Source: Shinisaurus crocodilurus (Eukaryota > Chordata > Lepidosauria > Squamata > Shinisauridae). Taken from it: a stretch of DNA of 64,000 nt. A program made the position numbers and the translations under genes. Numbering within the stretch: the first letter of the stretch is position 1; each line of letters starts with the position of its first letter. A model generated the notes under the pieces. The model was not told the origin of the DNA. It was given only the letters and a program-made list of their open reading frames with translations, and searched no databases. Positions 55,216 to 64,000 of this stretch are shown piece by piece. Location: positions 236,187,546 through 236,251,545 of the forward strand of contig CM037878.1 in NCBI GenBank assembly GCA_021292165.1. The letters are read 5' to 3'.

Positions 55216-55935
55216 TCCATCCCATTCCCATATTTTTAATATATATATGGCAAGCTGTATAAAGAAATGATGTGTCTTGGAATTCCTATATTTATTTATT
55301 CCTAGATTGTAGATTCAGAAAATGAACGCTTTGTATATTGACATGTGACATATAAATACTTCAAGATGGCATTTTATTAATAACAAAACAGTGCCTATAG
55401 TTGAGAGTAATTATTCACCTGATTGTAGAAGAGGGTTTAACAGCAATATTTATTTTCTTTTGCCCAGCAAAGTGATTTCTGCATTGTTATAATGTACAAC
55501 TGGGTGGGGTTTTTCTTCTTCTTATGATAGTATTATCACAATTAAGGCCTCCATTTCTGAGAACTTGTTAGACACTACATTACTAATATGAAACTTCCTG
55601 GTGTTTGTTTTCAATTACTAGAATTTACTACATTCTCAATCTCATTAGGCCCCTGAAGATGTTAGCCAAAGCAGGGTTCTTTTCTTTGGTGTCATTTTGT
55701 TGACAAATTCATGGCAACACAACTTACCAGAGCCTGCCTTGCATTTTCTTCAAATTCTACTGTGTTACTGGAAACTGAACAGAAACTGTTCAGTGGAAAA
55801 ATGTACATGAATCATACACAGAATGTGTCATCATCAGCTCATTTTGGTAATTTCAGAATTACATTAAATCAGCAACCTAACTTTCCATGTTCAGTGTAAA
55901 TATTTATAAGTTTTAGTTCTTGTGGGCAGTAATTG
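55216..55935. other. Unassigned sequence
   Basis: No gene or repeat was recognised. Confidence 0.5.
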
Positions 55936-55939
55936 CACG

Positions 55940-56700
55940 TGTAAGAGGAGGAAATGAAGAGTTGAGACAAGGAAATATGGTATCAAAACAGGGCCACATT
56001 TATTAATATCAAAGATCTGTGAAGGGAGGAGTGCGGGTATTAACTAAAACGGGCCAGTGACCAGTGGAACATAGCTGGGCAAAAACATCCAAACTGGAGT
56101 GGTGGTGCTGTGACTCGCCACCCCCAAGTTCTACACCACTCAGTGCTGGAGGGCCTTCCCAGTGTAACCTCCACATGGCACCACATGAAAACCAATGTAG
56201 GTGAGAAGGGTTGACCCCAAGGTCAGTCCCTATGTCCCACAAACCGAGCTGCACAGCTCAGCAACAGGGAGCCTCGAGTTGTTGCCAGTCACCTAAAAGG
56301 TGCCATTGGATGCTCACCGAAACCCTAACCCCACTGCCTATTCTTACACTTCCCGCAAATGCAAACAAATCAAACAAATAACCCAAAATAAAAAACCCTA
56401 CCCTGACTCACAGTGTAGAATAGGCTAAATAGGCCCATTGCACCTGGCCAATCAAGGCAATGGGCCAAATTTCCTACTTGCCCCCGAACAGGTGACCAGA
56501 GGAGCCTACACTGCTAACGGAGGGAGGGAGCCGCAAATGAAAGAGGCTGAGGGCAGAGGCAACCGGGTCTAATTAACGACCCTAGTGCTCCGCTCCTTTA
56601 AGCCTCACCCGATAGTGGTTTCATTCTCCATCCCTCCCCCACCCACAAAATTCTCCCCACCCACAGCTAAGTGTGATTGGGGGGAGAGAATTAAATAAGT
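55940..56700 (-). mobile_element. LTR-like repeat, copy 1
   Basis: On the minus strand the 3' part reads TTAGTTAATACCCGCACTCC, CTTCACAGATCTTTGATATT, AATAAATGTGGCCCTG (polyadenylation signal) and ends near CTCCTCTTACA. The same ordered blocks occur on the plus strand at 63350. Upstream sequence (to 56700) is GC-rich then AT-rich and promoter-like. The minus 81-codon frame at 56009-56254 lies inside and is not a gene. The 5' limit is not resolved. Confidence 0.5.
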
Positions 56701-57172
56701 AAAGTCAGACTGAATAAATGATATACTTTTGACTTCTCAGTCTTAACTGTAGCAAGAATCTACTAAAGAACACATTTAAATCTGTTGTCAAAACTTAGCA
56801 AGATAAATTAGCATTTTTTTTCTCATTTAAGTGAAATAACAGGCTTTACTTTTACAAGTCTGAATATCTGACCCACACAAAAGTCTATTTTTATTATTAT
56901 TGTGTGGACCTTCCAAAATGCTTTTTAAAAATCACTGGATGTATTAAAAGTGGTTCTTCCATTGTGTGTACACACCTAATATTCTTTGGAAAGCAAAGGT
57001 TGTGTTACATTGCAGCAACTGATCTCAAAGATCCAACTCAATGGTAGTAAATTAATTTGAGAAATGCCTTGAACAAGCAAAGGATCTGGCAAAGGAGATA
57101 TTGGGTGGTTTTGTTACTGGACAGGGGAAATTGTACATATGTAAGAGGAGGATATACAGCTGGAAGTGCATC
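56701..57172. other. Unassigned sequence
   Basis: No gene or repeat was recognised. Confidence 0.5.
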
Positions 57173-57333
57173 TGGATTTGCAGGGGAGGCTATCCATGGT
57201 GCTGTACTCCATGTCCAAAATAGGTTCACCACCATAGAGCACCATGGATAGCTCCTATAAAGCTAAGAATAAAAGCTGCAATGGATAAGGAGCCTCACTG
57301 CCATAGGAGTCACCAGCCTCCCCTGTGTATTTG
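57173..57333. mobile_element. hAT MITE, internally shortened copy, 8-bp target duplication
   Basis: The element (57181-57325) starts CAGGGGAGGCT and ends GGAGTCACCAGCCTCCCCTG. Flanks TGGATTTG and TGTATTTG match at 7 of 8. The interior contains CCATGGTGCT...AGCACCATGGATAGC and AATGGATAAGGAGCC as in the copy at 62689. Most of its left arm is deleted. Confidence 0.82.
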
Positions 57334-58655
57334 GATCTATTATATCGTGATGCACATCCTCACATAAGGTATCTTCTGTGATCCCTGTTTAGATACCATA
57401 ATGCTCCTGATGACATAATGGGAAATGCAGTGGTGTCCAAATGACACCCCCCCAACCCACTATGAACTCCCCGATCACTTATTGCTCCTTTTTCTGCTTA
57501 CATACCTAGAAGCACCCTCTTTTTCTACCGCAGTACATATTTAGCAGTGCCTGATACCAAATTATTTTCCATTTTTGTTTTTCAGTAAATAGCTTGGTTT
57601 GCCAAGCCCAGTTCCTAATTCATCTGGGAGGAGTTTACCCATCACTACAAAAACCCAGATTGGCTGGATTTACTGACACACTGATACGTTTCAATATCTA
57701 GAGCTCAAAAATATCTCTCCAGGCTGTTCTCAAAGCAGTTTTGCACAAGGGAGCAGTAACGGCCAGAGAGATGTCAACTCGCTCTTTCTGAATCTTGAGC
57801 CTCTTTATCTTTTATTCTCTTCACAGTTTTCTATATCTTTATGAGGTCTTAAACATTCTAAGCCATCTAAGCTCTCCAGCTTTCTTTCACTTGGTTCTGT
57901 TTGTGTCTCCCAAAGTTCAGCAATTCACTCACTCAGAAATGACTGCACCAGTATTTCTAGATTACACACACAGAGAGAGAGAGAGAGAGAGAATCCAGCT
58001 GCTTTCAGCTGGATCCAGCTGCTGATCTATGCATGAACCAGACTAGTTGCCTATTAATTAAACACAATTTATAACAGCTATATAGGTTTTGTTCCAGGTA
58101 GAAGTGTGGTCATGGAATTTGCAAGAATTCCTACATGAATTGACATTCTAAGTAGCTAACTGATCTGATTTCCATAATTGCAATATAAAGTTATAAAGTA
58201 ACAAACACATCTCAATATTCACATTATATGAGCCTTTGGGCTGTGTGTGTGTTGTGTGTGTGTTACCAAGAGCAATAGTGTAACCCTCACACAGATATAA
58301 TTACTTGCAAAGAAAAAAGAGAAAAAAACTGGCTGTTTTGGAGGAATATGTTCTAAGCCACTTCTCAGATTAATTCATTCAAGTGGTTCTTCTGAGGGTC
58401 ATCATATGCTCACTTCGTTGGCATTTCAAATGACTATTGCTCTACGATCATTTGTCCATTTGGACTGAAATGATTTCAACTATGGGTGCTATTATGGCGC
58501 CATCACCATGTCTCATTCACGGAATTTTTTGGGTGTCCAGCTACCATTGGTAACTCTTACTACTACGAACAAGAAGGCAGTGTGCAGATATCCCATCTTT
58601 TGTTTCATAACATAAAGGGGGATCCCAACCTGGATCAAGGGGGCCACACTTGCAA
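57334..58655. other. Unassigned sequence
   Basis: A (GA)n array at about 57970-57991 and a (GT)n run near 58241. No gene was recognised. Confidence 0.5.
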
Positions 58656-58660
58656 TTTGT

Positions 58661-58767
58661 GGGTTGGATCCAGATTTAGTTACACCTAGAGTACACCAAT
58701 TGAAATCAATGGGACTTGTTAATTTCAGTTGATCTGCTCTAAGCATGATTAAATCTAGATCCAACCC
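58661..58767. mobile_element. Short MITE with GGGTTGGATC ends
   Basis: It starts GGGTTGGATCCAGATTTAG and ends TTAAATCTAGATCCAACCC, inverted repeats of about 19 bp with two to three mismatches. Total length is 107 bp. No target duplication was seen. Confidence 0.7.
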
Positions 58768-58769
58768 CT

Positions 58770-60245
58770 GATTGCCAAATAGTCATCAACTGCCTTCAGT
58801 GGATCACTACTGAGCAACATTACTGCAGGCAAGGATGGGTATGACTTGGAACAGGACTGCATTCTGTGTGGGGGGGGGGATATTAAAACCCTCTAGGGTA
58901 GAACCCTATCAGATTCAGGTTGACACATAATAGATGGAAACCTCCAATCTCAGAGGCTTTCAAGTATCCTATACCCTACCAGGCTACTGCCAGCAGGGTG
59001 GGATGAGTGATGGAGGCTATTTTTGCTTCTCTATCCTCCTTCTAGACATTTTTTTCCTTTAGATGGACCTTTGATGGACCTTTAGATTGGCCTTCTAGAA
59101 GAAGCTTGCTAGTGAGGGCAAGGATGGGGCTGGAGATGCCATAGGGTTTTTGGCATCTGAGTCTCTCCCCTCCCCTCCCCACCCCACCCACCAGAATGCC
59201 CCATACAAGGTCCTCCAGGGCCACTTTTGTGACCTTGGAGAGCAGGCACGTTCTTTCTGCAGCAGCTACAAGGGTGTGGGGGGATCAGGTCATGTAGTCC
59301 CCCTCCTGATGCCATAGAATGTCTATGGCTTCGGGAAGGGGAATCTGAGAAATCCTTTGTCCTTGGGATGCTTTGCAGGGACCATAGAATTACTCTGCCT
59401 CCTAATGTTCTTTTGTTAAATAAGCTAATATTTAACAATTATAGCAGGAACTACTTTGTGATATCTCATTTGTTATTAGGGATGGATGAATTAGTCTGCA
59501 TCTGGTCTGTGCCACTTTCACACATATCTGGTCATAAGCCTGTTCTGCAGTGGCGTAGTGGACCAGCGCTTGCAGGATAAAAAAAGCCAAGGCTTTGATT
59601 AGCAGGGATGATGACATTGTTTGCTACCTGCTTCAAATGTCCCTGTTCCCTCTGAGCTTAGCTGCAATCCTCACAGTAGCTAAGTGTTTCTCCCTGGTGC
59701 TGGGAAAATAAACTCCTAGAAAAATTTGAGCTGGTGGTCTTATGATGTTTGGCGACATGTTGTGTCCCTCCCATTCCCTTTCTCATGCACTCTCAGGTCT
59801 CTCCAGCCAAAGTCCAACATGCTAACCATTACATTGCCCTTTGCCAGCTTACTATTCTATGACTGTCACCTGATCCTAATAAACTAAGTATTATGATCAA
59901 CACAGGTGCCTTCATTTTTGGACTCTCATTCAGGATGTGGCCAGGGGATGAGTGCCTGCACTTCAAATTTTACCACTACATCACTGCTGTTATCTCCAAT
60001 TTCCATATCAGCCTGCATTCTTTTTTAAAAGCATGAAAATTAAAATTTATTTTCATAAGCACCTTTTCCTAATATATGCATTTTTGTATGCATTCTTTGA
60101 GCCGAGAACTACATTGCAAAATTTGGAGAAGTGTGCAGTCCAAATGACAACTTTGTTTCTATACACATATTAGTCTGAGAAGTGCAAATTAGCTCAGTTT
60201 GCTTAAAAATACAGATCAAACAAAATTCTCCCCCATCCGTATAAC
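58770..60245. other. Unassigned sequence
   Basis: Poly-G at about 58870-58879. The 109-codon minus frame near 59109 has no domain. Confidence 0.5.
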
Positions 60246-60249
60246 TGAT

Positions 60250-61620
60250 CTGTTAGTTCAATTACAGGCTTAGCTTGACAAGTGGTTTCCTCACATGAGC
60301 AGGATAATGTCTTTCAGGTTTTAGAGTAGACTCAGTAGATATTTCCAATGATGGTGTTGGATATACATTAGACAGTACTAGCTCCTGTCCACTTGTGAGA
60401 GGTACTGATGGGCATGCTGTTTACATAGCTTCCAGTTCACTGGTTAGATCTACAAAATCCAGTGCAAGTAGTACAGAACAGTTCAGTGGGAAAGATAGTT
60501 CTTGTATCTGCTCAACGTGGCAATGTTAGGTTCTGTCAGGTGTGACTGTGACTTCAGAAGAATATTGGCCTCCACAGCTTGAATACTAGCTAGAATCCAT
60601 TTTTTAAAAATATCCTAGGATTCTCAGTTTAAATATAGCATTCTGCTAACCCATTCATCGCTGTGATATGTTGCAGATGTCACATGTTTGATGCCATTTT
60701 GTTTCATAAAAGTTTGGAATTCCATTGATACAAATTGAGGACCTTTATCCATTACCACTTGTACAGACAAACTGGTCGGAACAAAAAGGCTTCTGCGGGT
60801 ATGTATATTGCTCACTGAAGTTCTGGATACTATGCAGAATACCTCTGGCCATTTGGAATATCCATCCACCACCAGTAGAACATTTGTGCAAAGAATGGGC
60901 CAGCAAATTCCAAGAGGATGTGTTCCCAGTGAACCATTCAACAGTTCCACACATGAAGTACGGTACCTGCTGAAAGCCAGTGGCTAATTGTTCAATTTGT
61001 CTATCTATACCTTATCACCATATTTAACCCCTGGCCAATGCCTTAATCTTGACTATGCCAAGGTGACCTACATTCAGGGATTATCACACAATGTCCCCAC
61101 ATCAGACAGCATTGGTCAACTATTATTTTATTTCTGTGGTGAAAAAAGGGTTTCAAATTCTCCAGTGGCTCGTTGTTCCAGCCTTTTAAGGTAGCTTCAT
61201 ACACTTCTGTGAGCCAAGATATCTTTGCCTGTCTCTCATCTCAGTACCACAGGTGTGATTGGCAGGATACAAATTTGTGTCATGTTGAATATCTCAATAG
61301 CAGTGACCCATTCTGGGTTTTTGTGTCTCAATCCCCCTCTTGCAATGGCAGCCATAAACAGCCATCTGCATCCCAATGTTGGCCTGTTCCTTTAAACTTA
61401 ACATCACAATTATGAGCCTCTAAAAGCAAAACACATTTTTTTAAAATACAGATAACAGGACATTTCTGGAATGTCCTTCAGGGATGAAAAATGGACAGCA
61501 AATGTTTGTGGTCTCTAACTAGAGTAAATTTTCTACCACAATATCCAAGTTTCTTAACTCCATAGACCATACTCAAAGCCTCTCCAACTGTCCTACTTGA
61601 GGCCTATGCTCATGTCTCAT
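60250..61620 (-). pseudogene. Ty3/gypsy pol remnant: RNase H and integrase
   Basis: Read on the minus strand from the right: an RNase H piece near 61600-61500 reads EALSMVYGVKKLG then GRKFTLVRDHK, matching EALA.V.GV.KFH.YLYGR.F...TDHK. After decayed sequence, the integrase core at about 60950-60640 gives HILLEFAGPFFAQMF, VVDGYSKWPEVF, VVMDKGPQFVSMEFQTFMKQ and NGIKHVTSATYHSDEW. The second catalytic Asp is kept (MDKGPQF). The first motif has Glu in LLEFAGP where Asp is usual. Near 60280 a HYPAHVRKPLVKL end resembles the pol C-terminus. Stops and frame changes occur throughout. Confidence 0.82.
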
Positions 61621-62680
61621 ATTTATAACAAGGCCTACCACAACCCAACCAGCTCTGTCACCCAACATTTGCCAGCTCTTAATGCAATTATAGCAGTAGA
61701 GGAACAGGGTGAGTCCATCCATCCCAACATCACCACCATTGTTATGTCGTTGTCCCATTGATAACTCCTGGATACAGTACTGTAGTAACTGCTTCTTTAG
61801 TGGATAGACATGTTGCTTGCCTGACTGCCTGCTTTTTTCTTTTTGCATGGATATACGCAGAGATAGTAGATGCCCCCTGAGGTGTGACATTGAACATACA
61901 CAACATGCTTAAGTACCTTAAAGAGACAGGGCAAACAAATGCGGGGGGGGGGGGGAGAGATAAGAGATACAGAAATGTAGCTGGCCTGAGTAAAAGCATG
62001 GATCCAAATTTATATTCTTTTGTCATATGTTCATCTTGATTTGGCTGGCCTCAGTCTTATCTAAAGTCAGAAGTTTCTAGTTTAGCCTGTCATAAAAGGC
62101 TTACAGGAAATTGAAATGTGAGTTTCTGCAAGTACACAAGATCCTACTGTCTCTGTCCCCTTGTTTTGCTAAAGAAAACATCCATAAGAAGCAGAGGCAG
62201 CCATCCATCCAAGAAAGAAGTGAGGATCTCTGCCTGTAGCCCTCTAGTTATGAACAGGGAAAGGGGGTCATTATCCCATCTGGCCTATTTTAAACTTGGA
62301 GTACACAAATTATTTGTCAGAAAGGAGAGATTGCCCTGTGTGTTTCTCATGTTACTGGACCCTAATCAACTGCCCTTTTCAGCTCTCCAGCTGCCATGTT
62401 ATTTTCATATACAACCCCTCACTCCCCTATTAAGAAAATGGCAGCAGAAAGATCCTACAGGAGCAGTTTTCACATGCCCTGCAAAGCTATGCAGAGTTGC
62501 AGACACTCCTGTGGATGAACAGATAGCAGGCTTCACTAAAAACAATTTCAGGCACAAGGTTATGGATCAGGACTGCAGACAGCAATCCATGTGGTGGATC
62601 CAACAGGCCAATCCACCACCTTGACACAAACCATGGACCATTCCACAGAGAGTTGTCCCAATGTAGCCCAGTTACCAAGT
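61621..62680. other. Unassigned sequence, possibly part of the Ty3/gypsy copy
   Basis: It lies upstream of the Ty3/gypsy RNase H on that element's strand but no reverse transcriptase motif was recognised. Frames at 61573-61890 (minus) and 62118-62624 (plus) have no recognisable domain. A poly-G run lies at about 61944-61955. Confidence 0.4.
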
Positions 62681-62906
62681 GTGGTAACCAGTAGAGGCTG
62701 GTGACTCCTGTGTCAGTGGGGCTCCTTATCCATTGCATATTTTTGTTTGAGCTTTATAGGAACTATTCATGGTGCTCCATGGTGGTGAACCTATTTTGGG
62801 GATGGAGTTCAGCACCATGGATAGCCCCTATAAAGCTCAAACAGACATATGCAATGGATAAGGAGCCCCACTGACACAGGAGTCACCAGCCTCCCCTGGT
62901 GGTAAC
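62681..62906. mobile_element. hAT MITE with perfect 8-bp target duplication
   Basis: GTGGTAAC occurs at 62681-62688 and 62899-62906. The 210-bp element begins CAGTAGAGGCTGGTGACTCC and ends GGAGTCACCAGCCTCCCCTG, and almost the whole length folds back on itself: GGGGCTCCTTATCCATTGCA near 62718 pairs with its complement near 62850. It is non-coding. Confidence 0.93.
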
Positions 62907-62909
62907 TGT

Positions 62910-63345
62910 ACTTATAAACCCAGATATAAAAGCTTTCTTTCAAAGCTCAGAAAATATGGTTTGAATGGGTACGGGGAAGAGGATTGTTGGTCACTATTAT
63001 AATTAATTGTTCACAGTAAGGTACTTTAGTAACAGAGTTATTCTCTCTCACACACACTTTTTTTATTTTATTAACTTTCCAAAAACAAAAATAAACAAAA
63101 ATGCATTGCATTTCAATCTAATTATTGACAGAGGGTAGTGCATTGAACATTTTTTTGCCTTTACTTTACAGACAAAAATATAGGTAGAATCTACTGGCTG
63201 TTTGGAAGTAATATTCTGAACATTCAGAGAAATGTAACTATGAAACAGCCTTAAAACTCGAGCTATTCATTCAGGACTCCAATACAGGTTTCTGATTATG
63301 CTGGATGGTCCATCAGCCTTGCAGGAATAATTTAGCTTTTGGCTT
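62910..63345. other. Unassigned sequence
   Basis: No gene or repeat was recognised. Confidence 0.5.
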
Positions 63346-63349
63346 AGCT

Positions 63350-63530
63350 TTTTAGCATCAACAAGGGTTTTTGCTTTCGCCCAGGCATGCTCCACTGGCC
63401 CTTGGGCCGGCCTTAGTTAATCCCGCACTTCTCCCTTCGCAGACCTTTGATTCAATAAATGTGGCCCTGATTTTATACCATAACTGTTGTCTCGTCTCTT
63501 CATTTCCCCCTTTACCCGCACAAATATAGG
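63350..63530 (+). mobile_element. LTR-like repeat, copy 2 (3' part only)
   Basis: GCATGCTCCACTGGCCC, TTAGTTAATCCCGCACTTCT, CAGACCTTTGATTCAATAAA, TGTGGCCCTGATTTTATACC and CTCTTCATTTCC match copy 1 at 55940 in order. The polyadenylation signal is at about 63454. The upstream part of the repeat is missing. Confidence 0.55.
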
Positions 63531-63569
63531 GCACTATGCAAGCCTGCCCATGCCAGGCTTGCATAGTGC
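63531..63569. repeat. Perfect 16-bp hairpin
   Basis: GCACTATGCAAGCCTG (63531-63546) and its exact complement CAGGCTTGCATAGTGC (63554-63569) flank a 7-base loop CCCATGC. A looser inverted pair (CTATTGTGCGAGCAG / CTGCTTGCACAACAAATAG) lies at about 63755-63792, so both may belong to one decayed foldback element. Confidence 0.8.
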
Positions 63570-63599
63570 AACACACTAACACAACAGGGAGCTACAGGT

Positions 63600-64000
63600 T
63601 ATAAAAGCAACCTGAAATGATGGGAAATGCTCCTTTCTGGAATAGGGCAAGTCAGCAGAGCTTGCAGTAGGAAGGAAGCCCCACTGAACTGTCCTGATTC
63701 AGAAACAAGTGTTACTGTTTGTTTCCAGAGTTGCTTTAAGAACCACTAGCTTTCTATTGTGCGAGCAGTGAGCCCTGCTTGCACAACAAATAGAACAGGA
63801 ATGCAGGCATTATTGGATACTGCCCATAGGACTCAGGATATCATAATTCTAACAAAGCATGTGCTACCTCTGTATCACAAGTCTCACTTTTATATCCAGG
63901 GTAGATGGCCTTTGGAGTTGATCATGACTGCAGGAGGTATAATGCAAACTCTTCTATGTAAAAGACAGGAAACAGGAGTCGAGGGGGCTAGTTGTTGCAT
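63600..64000. other. Unassigned sequence to window end
   Basis: Apart from the loose inverted pair near 63755-63792, nothing was recognised. Confidence 0.5.

Noticed and set aside
60624..60950. A domesticated gypsy integrase gene (GIN-like)
   Set aside because: Upstream and downstream parts are broken by stops and frame changes, and the catalytic first Asp context is altered; simple decay explains it better.
62118..62624. 168-codon plus-strand open frame near the Ty3/gypsy remnant
   Set aside because: No match in style to gag, protease or any known domain, and it lies opposite to the strand of the neighbouring element.

Overview
The window looks like non-coding (intergenic or intronic) DNA from a squamate reptile, most likely a lizard or snake. 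That call rests on the repeat mix: L2, CR1, L1 and RTE-like LINEs side by side, SINEs with a 5S rRNA-derived head and a CR1-like tail, MIR/L2-tailed tRNA SINEs, Ty1/copia and Ty3/gypsy LTR elements, and many hAT-type and Harbinger-like MITEs. No host protein exon, tRNA, rRNA gene or CRISPR array could be supported. Every long reading frame I could explain belongs to a transposable element. There are no bacterial features such as operons or ribosome binding sites.

Region by region. 1-3193: the 3' half of a decayed Ty1/copia element (integrase, reverse transcriptase, RNase H remnants, polypurine tract, 3' LTR). 3.2-13.3 kb: quiet sequence with a 5S SINE, an LTR candidate, a MIR-like SINE, a large foldback repeat and a 5'-truncated L1 with a 16-bp target duplication. 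13.3-18.4 kb: hAT MITEs, a 249-bp tandem duplication and a 70-bp minisatellite. 19-25 kb: MITEs, L2 tails and a GC-rich hAT-like element. 25.87-26.3 kb: a hairpin hAT element with a clean 8-bp target duplication.

26.9-35.0 kb is the most structured part. A second, different copia element (5' LTR, primer site, gag, integrase, linker, RNase H) is interrupted twice. One insert is a 3.9-kb antisense RTE-like LINE with an almost complete endonuclease/reverse transcriptase. The other is a 1.5-kb, very GC-rich nest of foldback hAT-type elements. The copia reading resumes exactly after each insert.

36-51 kb: L2 tails, a 5S SINE, a near-perfect 87-bp inverted repeat inside a 15-bp target duplication, a 723-bp solo LTR with a 5-bp target duplication, a second 5'-truncated L1, and two MITE-family copies, one holding a perfect 70-bp duplication. 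51-64 kb: tRNA and MIR-like SINEs, an L2 with an open 420-codon reverse transcriptase frame, two related LTR-like sequences, a decayed Ty3/gypsy pol, and two members of one hAT MITE family with 8-bp target duplications.

Nothing here works as a gene set. The value lies in insertion order, target duplications, foldback structure and signs of recent mobility. Family names are from recognition by eye. Coordinates at repeat edges are good to a few bases where a target duplication is given and to tens of bases elsewhere.
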